From Neocallimastix lanati (nom. inval.) (lineage: Eukaryota; Neocallimastigomycota; Neocallimastigomycetes; Neocallimastigales; Neocallimastigaceae), in NCBI GenBank assembly GCA_016946835.1, contig JACVTC010000290.1:1-57577 (forward strand): a stretch of DNA of 57,577 nucleotides, written 5' to 3'. Shown here in pieces: positions 34,724 through 46,852 of the stretch (position 1 is the stretch's first letter; each line of letters begins with the position of its first letter). The notes under the pieces were generated by a model. The model had not been told where the DNA came from, did not search any database, and worked only from the letters and a program-made list of their open reading frames with translations. Position numbers and translations under genes: made by a program.

Positions 34724-36682
34724 ATGGTTAATATTAAATATTTTAGGTAAGTTATTTCTATTTAATAATTAATTATTTAATAAAATTATATAGTTATTTA
34801 TATGAACCATTTTAATAATTTAATATTATTTAATAAAATTAATTATTAGTCTTTCTTTTATATTAGGATTTTTGATACGAGCTAATGGAGAGGGATTAGA
34901 AAACCAAGATATTGGATATGGTAAATACTATAAAAAAGAAAAACTTTATAATTAATATTAATATTAGACTAATAGATATTTTTTATGATTATATATGTTC
35001 TTGATAGTATGCTCATTTAAAAATAATGGAACAAATTGTGTTGATGGCTATTATTTATTGAATAAAGAAAAAGAAATAATTCATACTAAGACTGAAGGAG
35101 TACAATTAATTTATTATGATTCGAAAACAAATTCAATAAATGAAGTAGATAATATAGGTATCTATATTAATTCATGGAATAATAATAAATATATTCAGTG
35201 TTATATATACCAGAATGAAACTGAATACTCAGTCATAGAAAAATTGACATTAACAGAGGGTAATGATGAAAATACTGTTCAATTTTATATTAATAATGAA
35301 GAACCATATCTTTATCTTGGAAAGAATGGAGAATCGAAAACTTTTGAGTCCCTTCAATTGAATTCTAATATAACAATTTCGAGCAATTTTTTAATTAGAA
35401 ATTCCTTTAAAAATGTATTTAGCTTTGACAATTCAATTGACTACTATGCTATCAGACATACAGATTTATACTCCATTCAATTTAAAGATAGAGTTAATGG
35501 TAAAATGAAAAATAAATTGATCTTACTATTTATATAAATGATAAAATTCTAAATTTTAAAGTTAACCATATTTATTTATTCTTTTAACATTTTAAATATA
35601 AAATAAAATATATTAATATATATAAAAATATATAAAAATATAATATAATGAAAAAATAATCAAATAGAAATAGAAAAAGAAACATGTGTTGATACAAATG
35701 ATCTTATGATAAATAAAAAGGAAAATTTCTGTAGCTATGAAAGTTTAGGAAGATATTACCCATGTGAAAATGGTCTTTGTAATCAAGAACCTTATGAAGC
35801 TGATTCCATTCAAATTACAAGTAATGATTTTATTATGTCATACAGAAAAATAATTTTTTAAAAAATTATTTAAGTTATATAAAATAAATCTTTCATATAA
35901 CAATTTTCATTTCAATAAATAATTATTATTAGAGTTAATTAATAATAATAATAATAATAATAATAACATTTTACTATTTTTTAACAATCATTTCATTTTT
36001 AAATAATAATTCTTAATAAATATTTATATTTATTAATAATTATATTTTGCTATTTTTTTATATGATAATTAATAATTAAAATACAGACTTACCTTCTGAA
36101 AAATGTCATTTGTCTGTTTCACAAAGTGACTGTACAGTCAGAAGTTGTAAATATTTGATCAATAAATAAAATAAATATATATTTCTCTTATTAAAATTTC
36201 ATTTTTTTTTTAATAATACTAATGAACTTTTTTCTTTTAATAAATTATATGTTAAAATATACTTTTTTTAAAAAAAAGTTGATACAAAGTATGCTTCAAA
36301 TCAATTTGTCACAAGTTCAGGTGAAATTATATCTAATGATGAAAAAACTGGTTTCCTTATTTCCTATGATGTAGCACGCACTAACTGTACCGTAATAAAA
36401 ACAAATTTACAAGGTTATTATATAAATTTGGATAAGACTTCTTCTTCTTCTTATCCATTAATTTTATGTAATACTACAGGTTGTAAATTGGTAAAAGCTG
36501 CAGCTACTATTGAAAATCCTTTAGTCTATTATTTAAGTGCTGAAACGAGTATTATTAAATGTACTCTTGGTAATGAAGGAACTTTTTGTAGTTATGAAGA
36601 CCCCACGAAAGAAGTTTATACTAATGAAGATACCTCACAATTCCATTATATTCTATTCAATTCAGAATCTTTACTTGGATGA
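34724..36682 (+). CDS. Short scaffoldin-like secreted protein, six exons (399 aa)
   Basis: Exon model: 34724-34746, 34850-34920, 35008-35499, 35668-35820, 36087-36143 and 36279-36682. All introns are GT-AG, and the total of 1200 nt is in frame. The spliced N-terminus MVNIKYFSLSFILGFLIRAN is a signal peptide closely like that of the large gene at 6038 (MVNLKYLVLP...). Repeat units recur: CVDGYYLLNKEKEI, GRYYPCENGLC, GYYINLDK and ILCNTTGC. The segment with ENFC ... GRYYPC aligns with residues 146-180 of the large protein. It ends after about 399 residues, far shorter than its paralogue, so it is a small scaffoldin-like protein or a truncated gene. The exon 5 donor (GTTGTA) is weak, which makes that junction the least certain. 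Intron 4 holds an (AAT)n microsatellite. Confidence 0.62.
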
Positions 36683-38300
36683 GTATTTTAAGATATTTTC
36701 TTCTTATAGCATATATTGGTCTATTAATTTAATATATTCTTTATTCCACTTTAACTATTTACAAAATACCATTTGTTCTTGATTGTTAATTTTTTCAGAA
36801 TATAAATTTAATTCATTTAGAATATCTTTGTATACTCTTACTTTACATAAATTATCTCAACTTGTTAATGTATTTTTTCATTACCTAAATATTTATATAT
36901 AAAAATGTAATAATGAAAAATTGATCTGTTAATATTTTTATATACAAACTACTCAATATGTATATTAGTAATTAAGTGTATTAAATCTAAATTTTAAAAT
37001 TCTATTAAAAAATTTTCTTTCTGTACAATATGAAAAACCAATAAATCTATACTATATTTTTTTAAGTATTTCTGTATTATAAGTAAATATTTTAAAAAGA
37101 TACAAAAAAAATACAAATTTAATAAAAATTATTTCTATTAATATTAATTAATATAAAAAATATATAATATGAAAATTTAGATGAATATATTTTAATATTC
37201 ATAAAAATAATTATATAAAAATATATTTATTTTATTTAAAAATAAAAATTTGAAAAAATTAAAATATTATTATTTTTGTTTTATTTTTTAATTAAAAAAC
37301 GACTTCATTTTTTCTTTACTGAATAAATTATTTAAGTAATATATAACAAGAAAAGCATTTATTTAGTTTATTTTTTTTCACTTTTTTAAATAGATATATG
37401 TATATATAAATTTAATAAGTAAAGTTTTTATTAATTTTAAATTTAACGAAGAAAAAATTAATAAAAAAAAATGCAAATTACATATAAAGATCAATTTATT
37501 TTTATTTATTAAAAATAAATTTAATTATATTTATATTATTATATTTGTTTTCTATTCAATATATATATATATATTTTAAAATAAATAATATAGAAATAAG
37601 TACTGAATCTGATATAGTAGTAACGAAGAGTATAATATTAATAAAATATCAATAATAGAAATAATGTGGTTAATAATAGGAATAGTATTGATAGTAAAAA
37701 TACTAATATTAATTAATGATAGTAAAAATAATATTTATTAAATTTATTTCTCTAAATTTAAATTTTAACACAATTAATAAACAATAAACATATTATCATT
37801 AATTAATAATAATAAAAACTTGTACTTAATTCTAGTTATTTCTAATTATAAATCATTATTTTAAAAGTATTTTTTTTATTAAATAAACTATTAAATAAAC
37901 TTGTCAATAATTTTATAAATAGTAAACTTGCAAATAAGTAATTTTCTTTTGTATCTTTTAATTTTTTTTTTTAAATATTATTTAAAATATAAAATAGTTT
38001 ATTTCTTTTGAAAAATATAAATAGATATAAATATTTCCATCATTTAATTATTCTTAGTTACAAAATTTTATAATTAATGTTTAATATTAATTCTTCATAA
38101 TATTTACATTAATATTTATATTTAATTCTATAATTTAATAAATCACATTAAAAATTTTATTGTTATTACGAATATTACAATATTAATAAAAATAATAATT
38201 ATTATAAAAATATTTTATGAATTTTAAGTAAGTTTTTTATATTTTAACTATTTTGAAAAATTGGTTAAATTTTTCATTTTATATTTAAATTTTTAGTAAA
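36683..38300. other. AT-rich intergenic, nothing recognised
   Basis: No coding-like sequence continues the short scaffoldin-like gene here. AT-rich with scattered short repeats only. Confidence 0.5.
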
Positions 38301-38319
38301 ACAAAGAAATTGACCATTT

Positions 38320-38615
38320 TTTGTAGTTATATTTACTACAGTTCTTCTTCAAATGATTATTCTCAGCAAAAGTCATTGTTATATAGATTTAAGTAGAGCA
38401 ATACTAAGAGATCTAATCCTGAAAATATAGTAAGATAAGCCTGTAGGGCTAGCGCAACCAATGATGATTTTAATTTTTTGAATCATAAATTTATGATAAC
38501 CTATCGTTGCGAAGTCAAAAATAATTATAGTGCTTGAGTACATAAGTGCTTTTACAAAGTCTTATTTACCTTCATTAAATCGTACTATAAATGTAGTAAT
38601 TTTTTTATTATTAGG
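38320..38615. other. G+C-richer island of unknown nature
   Basis: About 290 bases with clearly more G and C than either side (for example AAGCCTGTAGGGCTAGCGCA near 38435). It has no long ORF on either strand and I do not recognise an RNA. It could be a degraded LTR, transposon end or RNA gene. Confidence 0.35.
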
Positions 38616-38846
38616 TAGTTATTTTATTCTGTGTTTTTTTTTGTATCTTTTTTTTTTTTTTATATTATTAATTTTTCTTTATTTTTAATTTTTATATATC
38701 TATTTATAAATTAAATTTAATTAATAAATATTGAGAAGTTTTAGGTATAAATGTCTTGAACTTAAGAAAGAAATTTGTATTCATAATAATAAATTTGAGA
38801 TACTTAGTTAATAGTTACGAATTGAAGAACTTTCATCAATCATATA

Positions 38847-38850
38847 GTAG

Positions 38851-38891
<41 letters not shown>
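38847..38891. repeat. Long poly-A tract
   Basis: A run of about 40 A residues. A similar run of about 30 lies at 39315-39346. They sit beside the tandem duplication at 39238-39890. Confidence 0.6.
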
Positions 38892-38897
<6 letters not shown>

Positions 38898-39237
38898 CAA
38901 CTAATAATATTTCAAATTTTACATTATAATATATAAAAATAAAATAATTTAATCAATTAATTATATTTTAAATATCAAACAAGTAAAATTGAGATGAGGT
39001 TGTTCACATATGAATTTTTTTCTGAATTTATTTAAACACTTTTATTTTGTATATTATTTTTTATTTAACTTTACTAATTTAAATATCATTATGTTCTAAT
39101 TAAACAAATAATATTCATTATTTTATTAATTCAGTGATTTTTTTAAAAAATAAAAAAATATTCATATATTTATATAAATATCAAAGATTAAATTTTGAAG
39201 TAATTATAGCTAAAAATAAAAATAAGATAAATTACTC

Positions 39238-39311
39238 AAACAAAATAAATAAACAAAAAAATTTTTTATTTAAATCTTAAATGAATTTAAAATTAATAAA
39301 AAATGATAATG

Positions 39312-39348
<37 letters not shown>

Positions 39349-39890
39349 AAATTTAAATTTTTTTTTTTTTGTATATTTCAATTTTTTTTAAATAGATTTA
39401 TTATGTAAGTATTAATGATGCTAATTTAAAAGATACTTATCTTTATATGTGTATAATAAAAAAATATAAGTAATATTTCGAAGTCATGTGTTAATTTAGT
39501 GATTAAAATAAAATTATGTTAATATTTAATAAAACTATGAAAGACCATAAAATTTTAGTTAATAGATTATTCAAATAAAATAAATAAAAAAAAAGTTTTT
39601 TTAAATAAATCTTAAATGATTGAGAAACTATTAAAATATGATGAAAAAAAAAAACAAAATTAAATTCAAATTTTTTTTTTTTGTAAATTTCAATATTTAA
39701 ATATATTTAATATGTTCTCTTGTAAGTATTAATGTTATATTTTTATTATATATTTATCGTTAAAATTAATAAGTAATATATATATAATAAAAAAATATAA
39801 GTAATATTTCGAAGTCAAGTGATAATTTAATGATTATAATAGAATTATGTTATGATTTAATAAAACTATGAAGGACTAATAAATGTTTTA
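39238..39890. repeat. Tandem duplication, two units of about 333 bp
   Basis: Unit A starts near 39238 and unit B near 39571. Each begins CAAA(C/T)AAAATAAATAAA. Both contain AAATCTTAAATGA, then an A tract and T tract, then AAAATATAAGTAATATTTCG with AAGTCA(A/T)GTG, and end with AATAAAACTATGAA. There is no ORF. Confidence 0.7.
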
Positions 39891-40206
39891 ATTATTTAAA
39901 TCCTATATAAATGAGTTATAGAAAATTGATGAGTAAAAAACCGAAATTAATTAATTTCAATTTTTTTTTTTTTTTTAAAAAATTTCAATTTTTTAAATAT
40001 GAAAATATTATCTCTAAATTTTTTAAATAATTTTTTTCTATAATATTTAAAATTAAAATTTCAATTAAAATAAAGAAAAAATTTAATTATATATATATAT
40101 AATTATTAACAATTTTTAATATCAATCCAAAAGATTTGAATATTAATATAAATAAATTTATATAACATTATTTAATAGTATCATCAATTGATATAAAACA
40201 AATAGG

Positions 40207-40676
40207 TGTAGCAACATATTTGTATATTTGAATATTTATATATATTCAGATGTTAAATTTATATCTTATTATAATAATTTAAATTATTATAAATTTTATA
40301 TTATTATTTATATTTATATATTATTTATATTTTGTATAAATTATATTTCTGATAAATATTTCATAAATATTAAATTATACTTCTTATTATAAATTATTAA
40401 AGTTTATAATTATTAAAGTTAATATAATTAATATAAGAATTTATATTATTTACATATTATTCATATTAAAATATTATTATATTCTTATTTTTTATATTTA
40501 TTTATAATTATATATAATTAATACTTTACAGTATTATTATTAATTCTTTTTCTTGTTTTTGTTTTCTTTGGTAGAAGTAATATTGTAATTATAAAATAAT
40601 AAAATATTAATAAAATTTATTAATATCTAAAATATACTTATTAAACCAGCTACAACATAAAGAATATCACATTAAA
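40207..40676 (+). repeat. 5' LTR of the Ty3/gypsy element
   Basis: It starts TGTAGCAACA and runs to about CACATTA. It is homologous in inverse orientation to the solo LTR at 10563-10984, which is what defines its ends. The 3' boundary is uncertain by a few bases. Confidence 0.6.
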
Positions 40677-41330
40677 AATAGTTGTACTTAAAAATAGGTT
40701 TACTAGGGTACAGTTATTAATTGTAACTAATATTTACTATTTAGTTAGATTTCGGAGAAATTGCGTATAGAAGTTAAAGACGTCGTTTCTCAATATTTTT
40801 ATTAAATTTTGTGTTAGAGTTATTGTAGTCAAATATGAAGTAAGAGACTGGGAAATCTAACCAGAATAAAAACGATTAACCTATCTTCATATACTACAAT
40901 ATTATAAATAAATTTCATATTTAGAATTTTATAATTAATTTTTGTTGAACAGAAAATTAAGTGTAAATAAAACTTTTATTAATTTGGAAATAATTATTAG
41001 TTAATAATAATATAATTTTTAAGGTTAGGAAATAATTTATCTAAGTATGTCTTAGTAGTTAGTTGTTTATTATTAGCTTGGAATTTGAATAATAATAATA
41101 TATATTTATTAATACTTAATAATAGTAATTTGGTAGTAATAGAATAAATAAAATTATAATCATAGATAATAGTAATTAGTACAGTGTACAAATATATTTA
41201 TTTTATATTCAATATAATAGTATTTCTAATAGTAATAATATAGATAAATAATAATAATAATTAGTCAATAAATCAATTTTAATATTTTATAATAATTACA
41301 ATACATTACTACTACATAGAATAATAATAA
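40677..41330 (+). other. Ty3/gypsy leader region
   Basis: About 650 bases between LTR and Gag start. It includes a more G+C-rich part at 40735-40870 (AGACGTCGTTTCTCAAT, AAGAGACTGGGAAATCTAACC). No clear tRNA 3'-end primer site is seen at the LTR border. Confidence 0.4.
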
Positions 41331-42300
41331 ATGAGTAGAGAAGGAAGAAAAATTGCAGTACCAAGTTATTGGTGGTGGAAATTGCAATGTTAAATCCTAG
41401 TATATTCTGATGAAAAACTGGATAAATATGGAAAAAGTTGAAGATAATGATGAAAGATTCGGGTTTATTTTAGAAGGAACTGTGGAAAAAGCTTTTTAAG
41501 AAATTAGTGACAAATCAGTTGAGGAGGATAAATCTCTAACAATAGAAGAGAGTAGGGATATTTTGATAAATAAATATAGACAAAATGAAGATGAAAAGTT
41601 TAGAGCCTTGAAAACTTATACCATATATACAAATGAAAGTATAAGAGATTTCAATGATAGATATCTAAATCTTTATAGCCAACTATCAACTAAGAATAAA
41701 GCCATATTATCTGTGTATGATTACGAAAATTCTATAAGAAGTAGACAAAAATATGTGAGTGTTGCCCATGAAGAACCTACTACCATTGAAGATTCATGTG
41801 AAATTGCCGACAAAATGGAACGTATAAAAGCCGCTCTTTATAAAGAAATAAAATGAATAATAATAATTCATTTATGAATAATTTTAATTATGGGTATGGA
41901 ATCAACTCCAATTTTAGTCAATTGAATAATAATTATAATCCCTTCCTAACTAATAATTTACAAAGTGGAAATAACAATTTTCATAATGATATGAGAAGAA
42001 AAGCTAATAATTATAAACTCAACAATATCAATTGTAGCTATAATTTTTATAATAATTACAATAATTACAATAGTATTAATAATCCTATCATAAATAAATA
42101 AAACGCACAAAGTAATAGAAATAATACTAGAAATTTTAATAATAATCAAAATAATAATATTAATAATATTGATGATATCACAAAAATAATTGAGAATTTA
42201 CATATTAATGTCTGTTATTGGTGTAACGAACCTGGTCATTTTGTGAGATATTTCCTACATCGAATGTACCAACAAAATAATCATTATCATACAAAAAACT
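41331..42300 (+). pseudogene. Ty3/gypsy Gag with zinc knuckle, broken
   Basis: The presumed start is ATG 41331 (MSREGRKIAVPSYWWWKLQC, then a stop). The best-preserved frame is 41563-41856 (DEKFRALKTYTIYTNESIRDFNDRYL and similar), a retrotransposon Gag-like segment. An Asn-rich stretch follows at 41853-42101. The nucleocapsid motif CYWCNEPGHFVRY at 42212-42250 has Cys-Cys-His but Tyr where the last Cys should be. Several frames are needed to read through, so it is not functional. Confidence 0.6.
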
Positions 42301-42667
42301 AGATTATAGAAGAAGGCTAACTTCTAGTAATCTAAATGCCGACTATAATTATCATATTAAACATTACATTTCTAATGTCTGTGTAAATAATACTGATATT
42401 AACGATAATCATTATATTAATAAATATAATAATAACAATTCTAAAGATTATAAAGATAATCATAATAATATTCAAATTGACTTCAATGGAAATAATTATA
42501 ATAATTGCAATAATCATTGTTTTAATAATAATAATAATAATTGTAATACAAATTATAATAAGTATTAAAATAATAACTTTTATAATAATAAAATAGAAGA
42601 TGAAAATAGAAATGAAAATCATATAACAACTGCATATAATAATCATTATAACAGCATTGACGATATT

Positions 42668-43528
42668 ATGGCTGCAGCAAAGAGAGAAAGAGATGAAAAA
42701 TATAATATTTTCTTAACAAATGTTAACAAGAAAATACACCGTAATATTAATAATAATATTCAAAGCAATAATAATAACTTAAATAATATACCAATTATAT
42801 ATAACAATACTAATAATGTGCTAAATAATAATTTAAATAATATGGTGAATAATAGATTGGGTATTAAACCAGCAAGAAAAAGCCTAGTGAATAAAAATAA
42901 AATTAACCATAATGAAAATAAAGATATAAACAAGGACAATAATCAGAAGGCAAAGGTAGAGTTAAATGAAAATGGTAAAAAATCTTCTGTTAATGATAAA
43001 AAAATATTCACACAAAAAAATAAAAATATGAAAACTAAGACTGTTAAGAAGAAAATTAATGATAGTAACAATAATAGTACTAAAATAGAAAGCAATAGTA
43101 CTGAAAATAAAGGTAATAGACAGAAACCAGTGTTACTAATGCTAAAGAACAAAGAACAATATTTTATCTGTGAAGATCTCTTAAACATTCCAACCAATAT
43201 TACTATTGGACAATTATTAGGAATTTCGAAAATTTCAAAGGATGAATTAATTAAAGGTACTAAAAATGTAAAGAAAGATGATGTTGATATTGTGAGTATT
43301 ATCAACTCAGATAAATTTGATATAAGTAATATTGCAAGTAACACGTCAAATAATGTCCCTTGTAATGAGTCAATTACTGTCGTGAATTACACATCAAATA
43401 ATTTGTCGAATAGCGATTTAGATACTTCCAAAAATATAGTTCATGAATATGATATTGGTATTGTACATGATTATATTAATAGTTTCCCCGCTGCTATTTT
43501 TATTGATACTTGTAGTAAGCTAATCTAA
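42668..43528 (+). pseudogene. Ty3/gypsy Asn/Lys-rich linker ending in protease-like motif
   Basis: The 286-codon frame is Asn-rich at first, then a Lys-rich coil, then KPVLLMLKNKEQYFICEDLLN. Its end, AAIFIDTCSKLI (Asp codon near 43504), resembles the aspartic protease active site D-T/S-G with Cys in place of Gly. A stop follows immediately. Downstream, VGQSRSKIRQATIANVSRVY (about 43573-43630) looks like the continuation in another frame. Protease identity is tentative. Confidence 0.5.
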
Positions 43529-44089
43529 TTTCATGTAAATATTTGGAAAAATTTATTAAAAATTAACAAATTGTTGGTCAATCTAGAAGTAAAATTAGGC
43601 AAGCCACTATTGCTAATGTTAGTCGCGTTTATGATATTGTTCGTTTGTCTGTTAAACTTGGTCCTGTGGAATTTATTTCTTAATTCAAGATTACCGATAA
43701 TAATGACTCATTTTATTAACTTCAAAACACAATCTGATAATAGAATTTTTATTGATACAATAGATAAAGTACTTGCTTATAAAAATATTGATGGTAGTTT
43801 AATTCCTTTTGTCGATTTAGAAGATATTAAAACCTTTCGTGTACAGTCGTTATTATGCTTTTCTGATGAGTCTTAAGATATCGTAAAATCTACTTTATTT
43901 GTTAATAGTGAAATGGATGATTTCAAGGATAATACTAATGAGAAAGAAAAAGCAATTAATTCCATTGTAAATAAAATAAAATATAAAAATATATCAGATT
44001 ATAATTAATTCATCAGATTAATAAAATCATATAGAGATATTATAGCTATATCTTCCGATGAATTGGAACCATCCAAGTTACTTCCACGT

Positions 44090-45071
44090 CATATTGTGCT
44101 TGAAGATAAACTAGCCCAATTAAACAAGCACCTTATATGATTTCTCAGGTACAAATAGAGACTTTGAAAGAAGAACTTAGAAAATCTATTGAAAAGAAAA
44201 GTTAATTAAACCTTCTCAATTTCCTTGGGCTTCATCTGTGGTACTGGTGTTAAAGAAAAATATAAAATGGAGTCTATGCATTGATCTATGGAAGCTTAAC
44301 AAGGTCACTATTAAAGATTCTTATGCTCATCCAAAAATTCGTGAGATATTTGATGCTTTAAAAGATACTAGAATATTTTCTTCTATTGACTTGTTTAGAG
44401 GTTATCATCAAATTCCTATGTGGGCTGATGATATGCAGAAAATATCTTTTACTACATAGTTTGGTAATTATTATTTTAAAGTCATGACTTTTGGTCTATC
44501 GAATGCCCCAGCTACTTTCCAACGTGTGATGAATTATATTTTTTTTGATTTGATTAATGACTGTGTCCAGATCTATTTGGATGACATTATTATTTATTCT
44601 GATAATATTGAAAATCATATAATTCATATGTCTAAAGTTTTTAATATTTTAAGATAATATAATTTAAAATTAAACATTGAAAAATGTAGTTTTTGTCAAC
44701 CTGAAATTGAAGATTTAGGTCATAGAATTACTGTTCAAGGTCTGCTTCCTTTAGAAAAGAAAACTATAGCTATCATTAATATGAATCCTCCTACAAATGT
44801 TTCTGATTTTCGTTCTTTTTTAGGTATGACTGGTTACTATAGAAATTTTATCAAAAATTATTCTTCTAAAGCTGCTCCTCTTTGTTTATTATTGAAAAAG
44901 AATGCTACTTTTGAATGGTCGCATATTCAGGATAATAGTTTCCAATTATTAAAAAATTGTTTAATTAGTGCTCCTATTCTTTGTTATCCTAAATACAATA
45001 TTCCTTTTATTATTCGTTCTGATGTTTGTGGTTATGGTATTAGATTACTTTTTAATATTAAAATTAAATGA
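44090..45071 (+). pseudogene. Ty3/gypsy reverse transcriptase, multiple stops
   Basis: The RT blocks appear in order: WASSVVLVLKKN and WSLCIDLWKLNKVT, then RIFSSIDLFRGYHQIPM (first catalytic Asp), MTFGLSNAPATFQRVMN, the YLDDIIIYS box (44575-44601), LGHRITVQGLLP, FRSFLGMTGYYRNFI and RSDVCGYGI. At least three in-frame stops (44457, 44656 and one before 44200) break it. Homology ends at about 45060, where the RNase H domain should begin. Confidence 0.8.
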
Positions 45072-45117
45072 ATTTCACTGAATTGAGTATCAGGATAATT
45101 AATTTTATGATACAGTT

Positions 45118-45475
45118 TTAAAGAAAAATAGACACCATAATATTATTAAGAATAGTATATCTAACTTCTAAATCCATAATTAACACGTTATCTGTGAAAG
45201 AAATTTCAAAATGATCATTTGTAATCTTAATTATAAAACTTCTTTTTGTATGGAAACCAGCTTTTGAACCACTAGCATTAATATAAGAATTATTTAAAAA
45301 TTCTTAAATGTCACTAGCAATCTTTAATGAAATAATATAACCATTCTTTCTTAGAAATAACAAGAGTAAAATAGTTATTCTTTAAAATGTATGAATTATT
45401 ATTTTGTGTCAAACTGAGAGCAGAAACAATAGAAGCCAAGAATATTACTAATAAACTAATAAATAAAATTTTCAT
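45118..45475 (-). pseudogene. Decayed secreted-protein gene
   Basis: From ATG 45475 the minus strand encodes a clear signal peptide (MKILFISLLVIFLASIVSA), then LSLTQNNNSYILKNNYFTLV. A frameshift near 45330 moves the reading into another frame (ISLKIASDI, a TAA, then EFLNNSYINASGSKAGFHTK and FEISFTDNVLIMDLEVRYTI), ending at a stop at 45118. The two halves fit one protein of about 115 residues. I do not recognise the family. It abuts the truncated end of the Ty3/gypsy element, so that insertion or deletion may have cut it off from its 3' part. Confidence 0.5.
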
Positions 45476-46202
45476 TTTTTATTAATGAGGAATGTCGTAC
45501 AACAATAGAATTATATTTATAACTAATCATTTGAAAATAAATAACGTCAAACAAGTGAAATCTTTCTTCATATAAATTGAATAAATTGTTAAAATGAATA
45601 TATTAAAAATGTTACATATTAGTAAGGAAAGAATAAAAAGTTGTAAATTTTACTATTAAAAATAAAATAATGATTTATAATATAACATAATAGAATATAG
45701 TATAAAAAAGAACATTAAAATCAAACTTATTCTATTTTTGTGTTTTAAATGTTTCTTTTCTATTAATAATGGATAATGGATAAATAAATATTAATTACTT
45801 ATAAATCCTTTTGGTGCTGTGCTATAATTAAAAATATTACTAATAAAATAAATATTGTGATAAATTGAATTTAACCTAAATTTTTATCTCAAAAATAAAT
45901 CTTTTAAAATTAACCGTTCTTATAGGTATTTGTAAAGATCATTTTAATTTTCAAAGAGAACTTTTTAGAATTGGTTATTCCAATATTTTTTTGTCAATAT
46001 GAATTTCTTCGAATCATGTTATTTCAAAACTTTTATCTATAAATAATTCCGTAATTTCAAATTTTCTTACAGTTTTTACCAGCAGTCTTATTTAATAACA
46101 ATTTTTAAAATGTAATTGACTGTTTGAATTATTTTGATCTTAAAATTGTTATTATTGTGATGATTTTTGATGCATTTGAATATTGTACATTTGATTTGTT
46201 TT
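45476..46202. other. Intergenic, nothing recognised
   Basis: AT-rich DNA between the secreted-protein pseudogene and copia-C. No ORF and no RNA gene seen. Confidence 0.5.
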
Positions 46203-46373
46203 TATTAAATAAAATAAATGAGAACAACACATTAAAATATTTTTATTGTTAAGAATTTAAGATAACTTTTTTATCTTGTTATACAATTTTTACTTTATAT
46301 ATATATGTGTTTATTTAAATATTATTGGTAGAATAACTTATTTTAATTTACATTAATTTTATATTATTTGACA
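46203..46373 (-). repeat. 3' LTR of copia-C
   Basis: It pairs with 50198-50359. On the minus strand it starts TGTCAAAT directly after the polypurine tract GAGAGGGAG. A hairpin (ATATCTAA at 46383-46390 with TTAGATAT at 46404-46411) lies just beyond the tract, as in the other copia elements. Confidence 0.8.
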
Positions 46374-46459
46374 CTCCCTCTCATATCTAACTTTCAATTT
46401 TATTTAGATATTAAAGTTTGATTTGATTAATAGTAATTATTATTATTCCTTATTTTTTA

Positions 46460-46852
46460 TCAAATTTTAAAAAGTAAATTATTTCTGAATCTATCCATTG
46501 ATGTACTATTTAGGAATTTTGTGAATCCATCTGCTAGATTGTTCTCGGACTTATTATATTTTAATTTTATTGTACCTTTACTTATTAAATCTCTTATGTG
46601 GTGATATTTAATATCAATATGTTTAGATTTTGTGTTAATTGATTTATTCTGGTAATTATAGATAGCAGTCTTATTATTAGTATTTATAGACACGGTTTTT
46701 ATTTTGATATATAATTCTTTAAAAATGTTCATATACCACAAACTGTGTTTTGCACAATCACTAACACTTATATATTCCGATTCCGCCGTAGAAGTAGGAA
46801 CGACATGTTGCAATTTTGAATACAAACTTGTTGGTGAGTAACCGATCATCAT
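46460..46852 (-). pseudogene. copia-C RNase H domain
   Basis: The 130-codon open frame holds GYSPTSLYSKLQHVVPTSTA, ESEYISVSDCAKHSLWYMN, TNNKTAIYNYQN, KSKHIDIKYHHIRDLI and NNLADGFTKFLN. It is the best-preserved part of this element. The preceding bases (46853-47060) continue in phase as ADADYARDEETRKSTSGF and RYLKGTLNYGI, with a stop in between. Confidence 0.8.

Larger units (their letters stand above)
40207..45071 (+). mobile_element. Ty3/gypsy LTR retrotransposon, 3'-truncated and decayed
   Basis: An LTR at the left end is followed by Gag with a zinc knuckle, an Asn-rich segment, a protease-like Asp motif and reverse transcriptase, all on the plus strand. RT directly after protease, without integrase between, is the Ty3/gypsy order. 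The sequence stops being retroviral-like just after the DVCGYGI motif at the start of the RNase H domain. RNase H, integrase and the 3' LTR are missing. Many stops and frameshifts are present. Confidence 0.8.

Noticed and set aside
38450-38500. Box C/D snoRNA candidate (ATGATGATTTT)
   Set aside because: A C-box-like motif is present, but no D box CTGA at suitable spacing and no terminal stem.
40997-41191. Minus-strand ORF in the Ty3/gypsy leader
   Set aside because: AT-biased composition, no recognisable motif, and it lies inside the leader of a plus-strand element.
42332-42646. Minus-strand Ile-rich ORF
   Set aside because: Reverse reading of the Asn-rich Ty3/gypsy Gag-linker repeats.
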